Source: Photorhabdus bodei (GTDB lineage: Bacteria; Pseudomonadota; Gammaproteobacteria; Enterobacterales; Enterobacteriaceae). From it: 59,993 nt of DNA. The DNA lies in assembly GCF_003287735.1 (NCBI RefSeq), contig NZ_NSCM01000026.1, positions 1 through 59,993 on the forward strand, read 5' to 3'. The notes beneath the pieces were generated by a model. It had not been told where the DNA came from, did no database searches, and saw nothing but the letters and a program-made list of their open reading frames with translations. How positions within the stretch are numbered: position 1 is the first letter of the stretch; each line of letters begins with the position of its first letter. Of the stretch, positions 37,134-48,699 are shown piece after piece. The translations under genes were made by a program, and so were the position numbers.

Positions 37134-38522
37134 TCACAATGCACGCAGGATTGCTTCCACACTTGCCTTCGCATCACCGAACAACATTTGGCTATTGTCT
37201 TTAAAGAACAGTGGATTTTGCACACCGGCGTAACCTGTGTTCATAGAGCGTTTGAACACAACAACATTTTGTGCTTTCCAAACCTCCAGAACGGGCATAC
37301 CCGCAATCGGGCTGTTGGGATCTTCCTGTGCCGCAGGGTTAACTGTGTCGTTGGCACCAATAACCAACACAGTATCGGTATCAGAGAAATCATCATTGAT
37401 TTCATCCATTTCAAGAACAACGTCGTAAGGCACTTTTGCTTCTGCCAACAGCACGTTCATATGCCCAGGCAAACGTCCCGCGACGGGATGAATACCAAAG
37501 CGGACATTGACTCCTTTCTCACGTAGTTTGTCCGTGATGTCATGTACCGGATATTGCGCCTGTGCAACAGCCATACCGTACCCCGGCGTGATGATAACAG
37601 AAGTTGAATTTTTCAATAGTTCAGCAACGTCTTCCGCTGTGGTTTCACGGTACTCACCCATCTCTTGCTCATCACCGGTTGAAGAACCATCAGTACCAAA
37701 CCCGCCGGCAATCACACTGATAAAAGATCGATTCATGGCTTTACACATGATGTAAGAGAGAATCGCCCCCGAAGAACCAACCAGTGCACCCGTTACAATC
37801 AACAAATCATTGCTCAACATGAAACCTGCCGCTGCTGCGGCCCAGCCCGAATAGGAGTTCAGCATTGAAACCACCACTGGCATATCCGCACCACCGATGG
37901 AAGCAACCAAATGCCAACCAAACGCCAATGCAATTGCTGTCATAAGCAACAATGTGAACACTTGCAGGCCTGTACTTTCCGTTTTCACAAAAGTAATCAA
38001 CAGCACAAAAGAGATCACAAGCGCTGCAAGGTTTAATTTATGGCGATTTGGCAACATCAACGGCTTAGAGGAAATTTTTCCACATAATTTACCAAATGCC
38101 ACAACAGAACCGGTGAAGGTAACCGCACCAATGAAAACCCCCAAGAAAACTTCTGTCAGATGGATATTTTCCATCACGGGTTCTGCGAAACTATCGTGAG
38201 CAATAAAGCTATTAAAACCGACCAGCACGGCGGCCAAACCAACAAAACTGTGCAGAATAGCAACTAATTCCGGCATTTCAGTCATGTCAACTTTATTTGC
38301 CAGACGAATACCAATCACCGCACCGATCACCATCGCCAGAATAATCCAGACAACACTTCCGGTATCAGGCCCGAAAATAGTCGCAATCAATGCGATTGCC
38401 ATTCCGGTGATACCAAAAATATTTCCGCGTTTAGAACTTTCATGACGAGATAAACCTGCCAGGCTGAAAATAAATAAAACGGCGGCAACAATATATGCTG
38501 CTGTAACGACTCCACTCGACAT
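37134..38522 (-). CDS. pntB: NAD(P) transhydrogenase subunit beta
   Basis: 462-aa inner-membrane subunit of the proton-pumping transhydrogenase, with nine or so helices and a C-terminal NADP(H)-binding domain. Visible: [56 protein letters not shown] and [13 protein letters not shown]. Length equals E. coli PntB. It follows pntA after a 10-bp gap and starts [17 protein letters not shown]. Confidence 0.97.
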   Translation of the reverse strand: MSSGVVTAAYIVAAVLFIFSLAGLSRHESSKRGNIFGITGMAIALIATIFGPDTGSVVWIILAMVIGAVIGIRLANKVDMTEMPELVAILHSFVGLAAVLVGFNSFIAHDSFAEPVMENIHLTEVFLGVFIGAVTFTGSVVAFGKLCGKISSKPLMLPNRHKLNLAALVISFVLLITFVKTESTGLQVFTLLLMTAIALAFGWHLVASIGGADMPVVVSMLNSYSGWAAAAAGFMLSNDLLIVTGALVGSSGAILSYIMCKAMNRSFISVIAGGFGTDGSSTGDEQEMGEYRETTAEDVAELLKNSTSVIITPGYGMAVAQAQYPVHDITDKLREKGVNVRFGIHPVAGRLPGHMNVLLAEAKVPYDVVLEMDEINDDFSDTDTVLVIGANDTVNPAAQEDPNSPIAGMPVLEVWKAQNVVVFKRSMNTGYAGVQNPLFFKDNSQMLFGDAKASVEAILRAL

Positions 38523-38532
38523 TAGTTACCCC

Positions 38533-40062
38533 TTAGTCCTTACGAAACATTTTCAGCATACGTTGAGTGACAGTGAAGCCACCGAAGATATTAATGCTGG
38601 CAATAAGAACAGCAATAAATGAGAAGAAACTTACCCATCCACCATCACCAATTTGTAATAACGCCCCAACGACAATAATCCCCGAAATGGCATTAGTTAC
38701 CGACATTAACGGTGTATGCAACGCATGGCTGACATTCCAGACCACGTAATAACCCACCACACAAGCCAACGCGAAAACAGTAAAGTGAGATAAGAATTCT
38801 TTTGGCGCAACATTGGCTAACCAACTGAATAAGATAACAACCAATGCCAATAAACCATATTTCAACCAAGGTGAAACGGGTTTCGCCGCTGGCTTTTCTG
38901 CTTTAACTGATGCCGGTTTTGCTTGCGGCTGAACCGAAACTTGAATGGGTGGCGCCGGCCAGGTAATTTCGCCCTCTTTGACAACTGTCACGCCACGAAT
39001 AACAACATCGTCAAAATCAATATTGATTTCGCCATTTTTCTCTTTGCACAGTAATTTCAGCAAATTAACCAAGTTAGTGCCGTAGAGTTGTGAAGATTGT
39101 GTTGGCAAGCGACTTGGCAAATCTGTGTAACCAATAATTTTCACACCATTTGCAGTAATAACCAATTTATCTGCTTGCGTTAATTCGCAGTTCCCTCCGG
39201 TCTGAGCGGCCAGATCAACAATCACACTACCCGGCTTCATGGATTCAACCATCTCTTTGGTGATAAGACGTGGAGCCGGTTTCCCTGGAATTAACGCTGT
39301 TGTTACAATGATATCAACTTCTTTTGCCTGTTCAGCAAAAAGCGCCATCTCCGCTTTAATGAAGGATTCAGACATGACTTTTGCATATCCGTCACCACTA
39401 CCGGCCTCTTCTTCAAAATTCAGCTCAAGAAACTCCGCTCCCATGCTCTGAACTTGTTCTTTAACTTCAGGACGAGTATCAAATGCACGAACAACCGCGC
39501 CCAAGCTGCCCGCAGCACCCACAGCAGCTAAACCAGCAACACCGGCACCAATAATCATCACCTTGGCTGGCGGGACTTTTCCTGCCGCAGTAATCTGACC
39601 AGTAAAGAAACGACCAAATTCGTGAGCGGCTTCGACTATTGCACGATAACCGGCAATATTCGCCATAGAACTCAACGCATCCAGCGACTGTGCTCTGGAA
39701 ATACGCGGTACTGAATCCATCGCCAACACCGTGACTTTGCGGTCTGATAATTTCTGCATCAACTCAGAGTTTTGTGCTGGCCAGACAAAACTCACCAACG
39801 TACTCCCTTCCTTCATTAATGCAATTTCATCATCCTCAGGAGCATTAACCTTTAAAATAATATCTGAACGCCAAATATTATGACGATCAGTAACTTCAGC
39901 ACCTACTTGTTGGTAAGCACTATCCTCAAAGCTAGCTAAATGCCCTGCGCCAATCTCAACAACGACATTAAATCCCAATTTCAGCAGGTGTTCCACCGTG
40001 TTCGGTGTGGCTGCAACACGTGCTTCATTGGCAAGTCGCTCCTTCGGTACACCAATACGCAT
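38533..40062 (-). CDS. pntA: NAD(P) transhydrogenase subunit alpha
   Basis: 509-aa subunit. The N-terminal NAD-binding domain ([40 protein letters not shown]) is followed by a Pro/Ala/Lys linker near residue 380 and four C-terminal helices. It couples hydride transfer from NADH to NADP+ with proton entry. First gene of pntAB; divergent from ydgH as in E. coli. Confidence 0.97.
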   Translation of the reverse strand: MRIGVPKERLANEARVAATPNTVEHLLKLGFNVVVEIGAGHLASFEDSAYQQVGAEVTDRHNIWRSDIILKVNAPEDDEIALMKEGSTLVSFVWPAQNSELMQKLSDRKVTVLAMDSVPRISRAQSLDALSSMANIAGYRAIVEAAHEFGRFFTGQITAAGKVPPAKVMIIGAGVAGLAAVGAAGSLGAVVRAFDTRPEVKEQVQSMGAEFLELNFEEEAGSGDGYAKVMSESFIKAEMALFAEQAKEVDIIVTTALIPGKPAPRLITKEMVESMKPGSVIVDLAAQTGGNCELTQADKLVITANGVKIIGYTDLPSRLPTQSSQLYGTNLVNLLKLLCKEKNGEINIDFDDVVIRGVTVVKEGEITWPAPPIQVSVQPQAKPASVKAEKPAAKPVSPWLKYGLLALVVILFSWLANVAPKEFLSHFTVFALACVVGYYVVWNVSHALHTPLMSVTNAISGIIVVGALLQIGDGGWVSFFSFIAVLIASINIFGGFTVTQRMLKMFRKD

Positions 40063-40231
40063 AATGTTCCCTTCCTAAAGCCTAAGATTAATGATGATTA
40101 TTGCTTGTTACAGTCAATTTAGCGACTAAATTAACTTTATTACTGCCATCAGTAAAATCTATCAACAAATATTTTGATAACAAATTGAAAATATTATCGA
40201 TGATAGATAACTAATGCGTAAAATAACTAAC

Positions 40232-40273
40232 TAGTATTACCGGTGTAGTATTACCGGTGTAGTATTACCAGTG
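40232..40273. repeat. three tandem 14-bp repeats between pntA and ydgH
   Basis: TAGTATTACCGGTG at 40232-40245 and 40246-40259, and TAGTATTACCAGTG at 40260-40273. The array lies in the shared upstream region and could be a protein-binding array or a slippage product. Confidence 0.85.
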
Positions 40274-40385
40274 CAAATCGCAATTTTAACTGGACTACCC
40301 GCGATGTTGATAAAAACTTATAGCGCCCTATCCTATAAACTTGCATTCATTCATACTGATAGCATAAATTCGTGGGACATTAGCT

Positions 40386-40403
40386 ATTATTACATGTAAT
40401 AAT
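40386..40403. promoter_or_regulatory. 18-bp perfect palindrome upstream of ydgH
   Basis: ATTATTACATGTAATAAT, a perfect 18-bp palindrome 73 bp before the ydgH start. Size and placement suit a dimeric regulator. The rest of the 413-bp pntA-ydgH spacer holds the 14-bp repeats and no gene. Confidence 0.65.
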
Positions 40404-40475
40404 TATCGGCTATGTGATGCATAACCATGTTCAGCAAGTTACAACTATTTAATGCGCAAGGTGGAAGAATTTTTT

Positions 40476-41429
40476 ATGAAGCTGAAAACAACGATCATTG
40501 CAGCAGCGGTACTCTCATTAACGGGTATTACCACTGTTCAAGCAGCTCAGGAGTTATCCCCGGAGAAAGCGGCAAAGCTGAAACCATTTAAACGTATTAC
40601 GGTTACAGGCCCTTTTAATGCTATTTATGAAGCTGCCGATGCGGTTTCCCGTCATGCAGACAAAATGGGGGCAGATGGGTTTTATATCCAAAGCCTTGAC
40701 GATCTAAATAATAGCAGCAATCTGCGCGTTACAGCTGATCTGTATCACAAAGATGCAGAGGAAATTGATAATTCACCTAAATATCGTATATTCCGCGGCA
40801 TCAAAGAATTACCCAAAGCAGAAGCTATAACGTTGGAACCATTCGACACAGTCACTATTAACGGCTTTTACGACAATGAACCCGATTTGAATGAAGCCAT
40901 TGCAAAAGAAGCTAAGAAAAAAGGCGCTGCGGCTTTCTTTATTGTTCGTCAGGTTGCAATCAATGATGGCGGTAATCAGACAGTGACAGCTTATGTTTAT
41001 AAAGATGATGCGCCAAAACGCCAAATTCAGGCTGATGAAGCTGTTATCCCGGCAGATTCCGATTCTGGACGTATTGCATTGGCTGCTGGTGGCGAATCAG
41101 CTAAGAAAGTAGAAATTCCTGGTTTAGCCTCTTCAACTTCAACCAGTAATTCTGTTGGCCGCTTCTTTGAAACCCAGTATTCTAAAGGTAAACGTTACAC
41201 TGTAACTCTTCCTGATGGCACAAAAATCCAAGAATTAAATAAAGTCAGCGCTGCTCAGATGGTTCCTTTTGATTCCATCACCTTTTCAGGTTACTACAAC
41301 AGCACGCCTGATGTTTCCTATGAAGTGGCTAAACGCGCCGCGGCTAAAGGGGCTAAGTACTATCATATTACCCGTGAATGGCAATCTAGTGGTGGAACCT
41401 CCACTATCAGTGCAGACCTGTTCAAATAA
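40476..41429 (+). CDS. ydgH: periplasmic YdgH, three DUF1471/BhsA-like domains
   Basis: 317 aa from the ATG at 40476 (MKLKTTIIAAAVLSLTG...), which gives a clean signal peptide cleaved at VQAA; earlier in-frame codons from 40452 would spoil it. Three copies of the DUF1471 (YdgH/BhsA/McbA-like) fold occur, each with a PFD/PFN..(T/S)..G segment: KPFKRITVTGPFNAIYEAAD, LEPFDTVTINGFYD and VPFDSITFSGYYN. It is a periplasmic protein linked in enterobacteria to envelope stress and biofilm. Next to pntA as in E. coli. Confidence 0.95.
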   Translation: MKLKTTIIAAAVLSLTGITTVQAAQELSPEKAAKLKPFKRITVTGPFNAIYEAADAVSRHADKMGADGFYIQSLDDLNNSSNLRVTADLYHKDAEEIDNSPKYRIFRGIKELPKAEAITLEPFDTVTINGFYDNEPDLNEAIAKEAKKKGAAAFFIVRQVAINDGGNQTVTAYVYKDDAPKRQIQADEAVIPADSDSGRIALAAGGESAKKVEIPGLASSTSTSNSVGRFFETQYSKGKRYTVTLPDGTKIQELNKVSAAQMVPFDSITFSGYYNSTPDVSYEVAKRAAAKGAKYYHITREWQSSGGTSTISADLFK

Positions 41430-41449
41430 TCTATTTAACCCAAAAAAAG

Positions 41450-41479
41450 GCACACATGATAATCATATGTGCTTTTTTT
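41450..41479. terminator. bidirectional terminator between ydgH and stlE
   Basis: Stem GCACACATGAT/ATCATATGTGC (41450-41472, one mismatch) with a T7 run after it and an A7 run before it, so it can stop transcripts of both convergent operons. Confidence 0.9.
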
Positions 41480-41507
41480 ATTTGTAAAGATAATAAAGTT
41501 CTTCAAA

Positions 41508-41750
41508 TTAGTTAGCGGATTCTAATTTCGAATCGATACAATCAATAGCATTCTGGATCGTCACTATTTTTTCCGCTTCTTCATCATCAATAGTTATTCC
41601 GAAATGCTCTTCCAGAGCCATAATCAGTTCAACATTATCTAACGAGTCGGCACCTAATTCCTCGAATGTTTGTGTATTAAGAATCTGGGTTTCAGGTATT
41701 CCAAGTTGTTCTGCAACAACACTTTTGACACGATTCTCTAAATTTTCCAC
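41508..41750 (-). CDS. stlE: acyl carrier protein of stilbene synthesis
   Basis: 80-aa ACP from the GTG at 41750, with TAGGA upstream; a TTG at 41774 would add eight residues. It is much like housekeeping Acp[18 protein letters not shown], and the phosphopantetheine Ser in [18 protein letters not shown]. It lies 85 bp after stlD. In Photorhabdus stlCDE make the dialkylresorcinol-type ring of isopropylstilbene; this ACP probably delivers a beta-ketoacyl partner to StlD. Symbol assignment rests on gene order and my memory of the Photorhabdus locus. Confidence 0.85.
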   Translation of the reverse strand: MENLENRVKSVVAEQLGIPETQILNTQTFEELGADSLDNVELIMALEEHFGITIDDEEAEKIVTIQNAIDCIDSKLESAN

Positions 41751-41835
41751 GCTGTATTTTCCTAGATGTACCAATTACAAGGGGAAACAGAAACAGGTTG
41801 CTTCCCCATTCTTCATTAACACTAAGATTAAATAT

Positions 41836-42984
<1,149 letters not shown>

Positions 42985-43932
42985 TTACTTATTTATCTCC
43001 TTATCATCGTAGCGGGCAGAACCAGAAGGTTGTTCATAGTATTTCTGTAACTCATTAAGACGTTCTTTAAGTAATGGGGTAAGCAAACGGCGAACAACCA
43101 CTGAAATAGGAAAAACAACTAATACCATCAATATTAAATAGGTTACAAACAACGCTAATAAAGAGCGTCTTACCCATATCCCTCGTTTGCCCACACGGCA
43201 AATCAACCCGGACCAAAATCTAAATCCTCGATGCGCCGCACGTTCACCGAAAATAAAAGCTTGGTCGACAACCGCTGCTCCCATACCTTTCAACATTGGA
43301 GCATCAACTTTCTCTTTATCCGTTTTGAGCGCTGCCAACAATGCATCACCAAAACGTGTAGCATCTTTAACGTCTTCCTCCGATACGCCCGCCCGCGGTA
43401 AGCTAGGGAATGGCTGTCTTTTTCCTGTCATTAGCCATATCGGGGTTGTGAATACTGTTGCAAAAAAGTTTGCTTTATCAACAAAGACCACGTTATCGCG
43501 CAAATATGCTCCACTTTCATGCAACAATCTTTTGACAGTTTCCTGAGCTATCAACCACATGTTTCGGCAAGCAATAACTGTCACCACCGGTCGGCCATTA
43601 AGTAAACGCTTTCCTTCTTCACTCTTAAGAAATGCCACTATCGGAGGAGCAGGTGATAAATACCAAACTTGGTAGCCTAATATGACCAAATCAAAAGGTT
43701 CTTCGTCTTCCAGATTCAAAGGCGCTAGCTCAGGCGGATGTAACTGCACTGTTTCTGGGAAAACATCAACAAATTTAGAAAACTTCCAGGGAAATTCAAA
43801 TTCTGGAATCGGTTTCAGAATAACTTCACGGATGTATATCTCGTCAAACTCTTGCAGGGGTGAAATTAAGCTTTTTACCACCTCGATCAATTGGCCACTT
43901 TGGGAATACGACACCACAAGAACACGTTTCAT
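42985..43932 (-). CDS. stlC: dialkylresorcinol aromatase/condensing protein, DarA homologue
   Basis: 315-aa protein with a flavodoxin-like N-terminal half (MKRVLVVSYSQSGQLIEVVK, DLVILGYQVWYLSPAPP, PVVTVIACRNMW) and a hydrophobic C-terminal segment (RRSLLALFVTYLILMVLVVF) that could anchor it to the membrane. It is related to DarA, and in stilbene synthesis is credited with aromatising the cyclohexanedione to the resorcinol. First gene of stlCDE. An AT-rich spacer of about 1 kb with an ERIC copy lies upstream. Confidence 0.9.
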   Translation of the reverse strand: MKRVLVVSYSQSGQLIEVVKSLISPLQEFDEIYIREVILKPIPEFEFPWKFSKFVDVFPETVQLHPPELAPLNLEDEEPFDLVILGYQVWYLSPAPPIVAFLKSEEGKRLLNGRPVVTVIACRNMWLIAQETVKRLLHESGAYLRDNVVFVDKANFFATVFTTPIWLMTGKRQPFPSLPRAGVSEEDVKDATRFGDALLAALKTDKEKVDAPMLKGMGAAVVDQAFIFGERAAHRGFRFWSGLICRVGKRGIWVRRSLLALFVTYLILMVLVVFPISVVVRRLLTPLLKERLNELQKYYEQPSGSARYDDKEINK

Positions 43933-44545
43933 ATGTTCTAACCTTTATGAATATTTAATACTGAGCCATTCATCGGCACCTAAAAGATAAAAATTTTAAT
44001 AACAACTGTCCTCTAACCATCTGAGAATACTTTTTGGCATAGGTACATATAATCATTCCTGAAAATTAAAAACATATACAAGAAAAATAAGTTAATAAAT
44101 CACAGAGTAATATTTTCACAAACAATATAAATCAAAACAGTCGTTGTCAACATGATTTTTTTATTTTTATATAAGATTAGTTTTATATCACATTGCAGGA
44201 AATTAATTAGTTACTGATAGAAAAATCAATGAAAAATATATTAACTTGAATATAAGATTAACAGAATCAATTAAAATCAAAAAAATATTTAAATTAAATC
44301 AATGAATTAAAAAAACATTCCATATTTTTTAATTTGATAAGACATTCATAACATTATGAAATTACATATCTAATGGATTAATTTAATAATCTGACATGAA
44401 AACAAGAGATTATTATTACTTAGCAGTAATATTACATAACAAAATGAAAATTAGAGGTAAAACTTTATCTTTCACAACTATTTTTATTAAATTTTGAGAT
44501 CGATCGAAAAAATTAAAATAAAAATTACTTAATTAGTAATAACAC
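43933..44545. other. AT-rich region upstream of stlCDE
   Basis: 613 bp, extremely AT-rich with long A/T runs and no gene. It should hold the stlC promoter. I see no specific operator. Confidence 0.5.
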
Positions 44546-44672
44546 TATACCCAATGGATTTCAAGATGGATCGCGACGGCAAGGGAGCGAATCCCCGGGA
44601 GCATAGATAACTATGAGACCGGGGTGAGTGAGTGCAGCCAACAAAAAGGCAACTTGAAAGATGACGGGTATA
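44546..44672 (+). repeat. ERIC (IRU) element upstream of ydgI
   Basis: 127 bp, TATACCCAATGG to GACGGGTATA, in the forward consensus orientation (GACCGGGGTGAG core on the plus strand). It lies in the spacer between stlC and ydgI. Confidence 0.93.
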
Positions 44673-44993
44673 TAGTAATTCATGCTTATTACCTATTTAC
44701 CTTAGTACAATAAACAGCATTATAAAAATAACTCATATCAGCTTATAAAAACAAATTGCATCTCACTAAATTCACCATCAAACAATGCATAAATTTTATA
44801 GTTATTTGCATAGAAAACCATTGCATCCAGCTCATACCCTTCGTAGAATCCTCCCCTATTTCTAGGTTCAATCAGTTTGTTTCTCCGTCCTGTACAGCTT
44901 GGAAGCGATGAAAACCCGATACCCAGTTCATCTTTATGATCAGGATAACAAACTGGTTAATAATGCAGTTTATGTCATATTAGGAACATATTT
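44673..44993. other. spacer upstream of ydgI
   Basis: 321 bp without a gene. The ydgI ribosome site TAGGAACAT lies at its end. No clear promoter. Confidence 0.4.
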
Positions 44994-46385
44994 TTGGAAA
45001 AGAAACTAGGTCTCACAGCTCTTACTGCTCTGGTACTCAGCTCTATGGTCGGCGCGGGTGTTTTCAGCTTACCGCAGAATATGGCTGAAATCGCCAGCCC
45101 GGCAGCGTTAATGATCGGCTGGGGAATAACAAGTGTCGGTATCCTGTTCCTGGCTACCGCGCTGTTACTGCTCTCTCGTCTTCGTCCGGATCTTGATGGA
45201 GGGATTTTCACTTATGCCAAAGAGGGCTTTGGTGAACTAATAGGCTTCTGCTCTGCCTGGGGATATTGGTTATGCGCAGTCGTTGCCAACGTTTCCTATC
45301 TGGTTATCGTTTTTGCCGCTCTGAGTTTCTTTACTGATAAAGAGGGCATTGTCATCTTTGGTGACGGCAATACTTGGCAGTCCCTATTGGGAGAATCTAT
45401 TCTACTCTGGTTCGTACATTGGTTAGTACTCCGCGGCGTTCAAACCGCAGCCGGAATCAACAAATTGGCGACAATGGCAAAATTGCTGCCTTTAGGTGCT
45501 TTCATCATACTTGCCGCCATAGCTTTCAAAACGGATATCTTTCATTTCGACTTTAAAGGCATCGATCTAGGGGTTCCTGTCTGGCAACAAGTAAAAGATA
45601 CCATGTTAATTACCCTTTGGGTTTTTATTGGTATTGAAGGTGCTGTTGTGGTTTCAGCCAGAGCGAAAAAACGGACAGATGTGGGTATTGCAACCATGCT
45701 GGCTGTCATTGCGGCGTTAGCAATATACATCTTGGTCACCCTACTCTCCCTTGGATTAGTACCACGACCTGAGTTAGCAGCAATGCGCAATCCATCAATG
45801 GCAAACCTGATGGTAGGACTTGTTGGCTCCGCAGGTGAAATCATTATTGCTGCCGGATTGATTGTCTCCGTCTGTGGTGCTTATCTGAGTTGGACAATCA
45901 TGGCAGCCGAAGTGCCATTTATCGCGGCCCAACACGGCTCTTTTCCAAAAGTATTTAACCGGCAAAACCGCAATAATTCGCCATCATCTTCATTATGGTT
46001 CACTAATGGCGCTGTACAACTCTCTCTCGTTTTGATCTGGTTGAGTGGAAGCAACTACAATTCATTGCTGACAATTGCATCAGAAATGATTTTAGTGCCC
46101 TATTTCCTTGTCGGAGCATTTCTTTTAAAAGTCGCTTTTGATCGCAGCAATAAGGGGTTATTACTCATTGCTGTTGGAACATGCATTTATGGCATATGGC
46201 TGCTTTATGCGTCCGGTTTGATGAATTTGCTATTGTCTGTTGTTCTCTATGCGCCAGGTCTTATTGTTTTTTTGTATGCACGCCACCAAAACCCGCAGAA
46301 AAATAGCTTACATCTGGCTGAAAAGCTCACTATTGTCGCATTGCTGATAACAGCAATCCCTGCCACTGGGTTGCTAATCAAGTAA
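44994..46385 (+). CDS. ydgI: APC-family amino acid antiporter YdgI
   Basis: 463-aa basic amino acid/polyamine antiporter, about 12 helices, arginine:ornithine antiporter (ArcD-like) subgroup. It opens MEKKLGLTALTALVLSSMVG, then AGVFSLPQNMAEIASPAAL, and has FGELIGFCSAWGYWLCAVVA and LITLWVFIGIEGAVVVSARA, nearly identical in these blocks to E. coli YdgI. The start is TTG after TAGGAACATA. In E. coli ydgI follows ydgH directly; here stlCDE lie between. Confidence 0.95.
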   Translation: MEKKLGLTALTALVLSSMVGAGVFSLPQNMAEIASPAALMIGWGITSVGILFLATALLLLSRLRPDLDGGIFTYAKEGFGELIGFCSAWGYWLCAVVANVSYLVIVFAALSFFTDKEGIVIFGDGNTWQSLLGESILLWFVHWLVLRGVQTAAGINKLATMAKLLPLGAFIILAAIAFKTDIFHFDFKGIDLGVPVWQQVKDTMLITLWVFIGIEGAVVVSARAKKRTDVGIATMLAVIAALAIYILVTLLSLGLVPRPELAAMRNPSMANLMVGLVGSAGEIIIAAGLIVSVCGAYLSWTIMAAEVPFIAAQHGSFPKVFNRQNRNNSPSSSLWFTNGAVQLSLVLIWLSGSNYNSLLTIASEMILVPYFLVGAFLLKVAFDRSNKGLLLIAVGTCIYGIWLLYASGLMNLLLSVVLYAPGLIVFLYARHQNPQKNSLHLAEKLTIVALLITAIPATGLLIK

Positions 46386-46619
46386 TCCCGTCAGATCCAG
46401 CCATTATTCTCCTGTAATGGCTTTCTGGATTTTTATATAGCAGTTTGTTTGGTTTTTCGTTGTTCTGACATATTTTTGTTATTGTTATCTTTATAAGTAT
46501 GTTGTAACTAATATTGTTAATGCAACTTGATTGGTATGATTCTTTAATCAAGCTGGGGCATTCGCACCAAAACAAATTCGATACGAATGCCCTGATAGAA
46601 ACCAGATATTGTCCTTAAG

Positions 46620-47462
46620 TTATTTCAATTTGTCGGCCCAATCCGCAATTGCATCCGCTGCTTCGATCGGCTTCTCAGCAGGTAGCGCGTGGCTGGCCCC
46701 GTCAATCACTGCGACAGTAACACGGTTACCGAACTCATCCTTCGCCTCCATTCGAGACGATTCAGGTCGGAACGGGTCGGAACCAGCCTGTAGATCGAGG
46801 ATAGGCACCGCCCCGCCAGCCCACCAATCCTTGCGATTGGTTAGCTCGCGCGCCGAGGACTGACTTTTTATGACATCAGAATGCCAACCCTCAAGCCAAG
46901 GCGTTGGATCATTGCCTGCCGCGAAGAAAGCAAGCCTAAGTTTCGTCAGCCGCTCCTCACGAGTGGATTTAGGATCACTAATCACCATGATCGCATCCGA
47001 GAGTTCCGAGGGCCAAGATTTCGCCGCCCCTGCCAGAAGTACTATGCCACGCGTCATTTCGGGATAATCCGAAGCAATCGTCTTGGCGATCCAATGGCCA
47101 TAAGCGTGCCCCACCACAATTGCCTTACCTCCCTCCGCCGCAACTACTGCCGCAAAATCGCCAGCAAAGTCGTGGAAGGTCACATTTTCCATGGGGCCGG
47201 TCGACCCCGAGATTCCTCGCGGCTCGGGCAGAGCAACGCGATAGCCGCGTGCCACTAGTTGATTCGCGAGTGGCGCAAACTCCGCTGTTCCCCTCCCGGT
47301 TGAAGCAATCATCACAATCAGCGGTCCCTCCCCGCGCACCGAATATTCGATCAGTGCCGCACCATTGGTGACGGTTTTCTGCTCTACTTCCGTGGCTAAG
47401 ACGGGCTGCGCGACTGCGAACACGATGGACAAGAAGCCTAATGCAAAGACGAACTGTTTCAT
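46620..47462 (-). CDS. secreted alpha/beta hydrolase-fold protein with altered nucleophile
   Basis: 280 aa with a Sec signal peptide (MKQFVFALGFLSIVFAVAQP, cleavage near VLAT). The fold is alpha/beta hydrolase: GPLIVMIASTGRGTAEFAPL, YRVALPEPRGISGSTGP, and a C-terminal VIDGASHALPAEKP with the catalytic-type His. The nucleophile elbow reads VVGHAYGHW: Ala stands where Ser is expected in G-x-S-x-G. It may therefore use another mechanism or have no hydrolase activity; related proteins with GHA(Y/F)G exist, as I recall. GC content and codon use are far above the neighbours, so it was probably acquired. An ERIC copy lies just upstream. Confidence 0.85.
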   Translation of the reverse strand: MKQFVFALGFLSIVFAVAQPVLATEVEQKTVTNGAALIEYSVRGEGPLIVMIASTGRGTAEFAPLANQLVARGYRVALPEPRGISGSTGPMENVTFHDFAGDFAAVVAAEGGKAIVVGHAYGHWIAKTIASDYPEMTRGIVLLAGAAKSWPSELSDAIMVISDPKSTREERLTKLRLAFFAAGNDPTPWLEGWHSDVIKSQSSARELTNRKDWWAGGAVPILDLQAGSDPFRPESSRMEAKDEFGNRVTVAVIDGASHALPAEKPIEAADAIADWADKLK

Positions 47463-47496
47463 TTTTTCCCCTTACAGAGTTAATTATTTGAGGGTT

Positions 47497-47623
47497 TATA
47501 CCTTATGGATTTCAAGATGCATCGCGACGGCAAGAGAGTGAATCCCCAGGAGCATAGCAAACTATGTGACCGGGGTGAGCGAGTGCAGCCAACAAAGAGG
47601 CAACTTGAAAGATAACGGGTATA
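47497..47623 (+). repeat. ERIC (IRU) element upstream of the alpha/beta hydrolase gene
   Basis: 127 bp, TATACCTTATGG to AACGGGTATA, forward orientation, 35 bp from the hydrolase start. A frame over 47566-47751 is an artefact of this repeat. Confidence 0.93.
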
Positions 47624-48168
47624 TGACGTTAGCTAAGACAGGCATCACTATAAATAATAAAATAGAAAGATCACATGAGAAAACTATAGAGCCATTTAAT
47701 CCAAATGACTTACTCCTTAGAATAAATATTCTCAAGGAGAAAAAATGTTAGCGAGAAATGGTAGAACAGCAAAAAAATAACTTTTTAAGTGTAATAAATT
47801 AATTGTGATATAAATCACAACTAATTTTATAACCAATTATTAATTAAAAGATATTCTTATTGACCAGCATAATGATTTATTACATATAATAAATCACATT
47901 AATATTAAAAAATAATCCTGTTTAAGTAAAAGATGCAGATAAAAATCTTAAATATAATATATTATCGAGTCATTCTTTGGATTTTTCATAATTAATCGCT
48001 ATGATCGCCTAACTTTATCCCTAAAAAGACACATTTTGAGTTATCGTTGTTGTTATCGGATAAAAACTATGAATATTTACATGCTGTATTGATGTTTATA
48101 CAGTTCCAATTAAATCAATATTTCTACTTCCCTGACGCCATGCACGTTAGGGTTAGGATCTATTTACA
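47624..48168. other. upstream region of the fimbrial operon
   Basis: 545 bp, AT-rich, no gene. It must hold the fimbrial promoter. I looked for flanking inverted repeats of an invertible promoter and saw none. Confidence 0.45.
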
Positions 48169-48699
48169 ATGAAAGCTAAACTGATTATTTCATCCTTACT
48201 TGTATCTTCTGTACTTATTCCTGTAGCAAATGCAGCGGACGGAAAGATTAACTTTACCGGTAATATCATCTCTAATGCTTGTAAAATCGATACTGACTCT
48301 GCGAACCAAAACGTAAACATGGGAACAATTAGCTCAAATGCATTTAGTGGTGTAGATAGTACTGCGGCTGCAACCCCCTTTAGTATTAAAATGAGTGATT
48401 GCCCACCAGAGCATACCCATGCACAAGTTAAATTTGACGGGCAGATAGACAGTAAAAATAATAATCTTCTGGCTTTATCCAATGATAAAGGTCAAGAAGT
48501 TGCTGATGGTGTTGCTGTTGGTATCTATGAAGAAGATAATTCAACACTAATTCCTTTGGCACAAGCTTCCAAACTCCAGGCTTTTACTGATCAAAAAACC
48601 GCAGAACTGAAGTTCATTGCAAAATATGTTGCAACAGCTCAAGCAATTAGCCCAGGATCGGGTGATGCAGTCGCTAATTTTACGATTGTTTATAACTAA
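48169..48699 (+). CDS. major fimbrial subunit (type 1 pilin family)
   Basis: 176-aa pilin. Signal peptide MKAKLIISSLLVSSVLIPVA with cleavage after ANAA. The mature part has GKINFTGNIISNACKID with the first disulfide Cys, MSDCPPEH with the second, and a C-terminal ANFTIVYN donor-like strand ending in the penultimate Tyr used by chaperones. It is the main rod subunit exported and assembled by the chaperone and usher that follow. A typical FimA-like length. Confidence 0.92.
   Translation: MKAKLIISSLLVSSVLIPVANAADGKINFTGNIISNACKIDTDSANQNVNMGTISSNAFSGVDSTAAATPFSIKMSDCPPEHTHAQVKFDGQIDSKNNNLLALSNDKGQEVADGVAVGIYEEDNSTLIPLAQASKLQAFTDQKTAELKFIAKYVATAQAISPGSGDAVANFTIVYN

Noticed and set aside
46378..46575. 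Minus-strand 65-aa frame after ydgI
   Set aside because: No ribosome site, composition of AT-rich non-coding DNA, overlaps the ydgI end.
47566..47751. Plus-strand 61-aa frame
   Set aside because: Begins inside the ERIC copy; the same artefact start (MTGVSECSQQRGN) appears in the copy at 54464.
47624..48168. Possible invertible promoter for the fimbrial operon
   Set aside because: Known in some Photorhabdus fimbrial loci, but I find no inverted-repeat pair or recombinase gene here.
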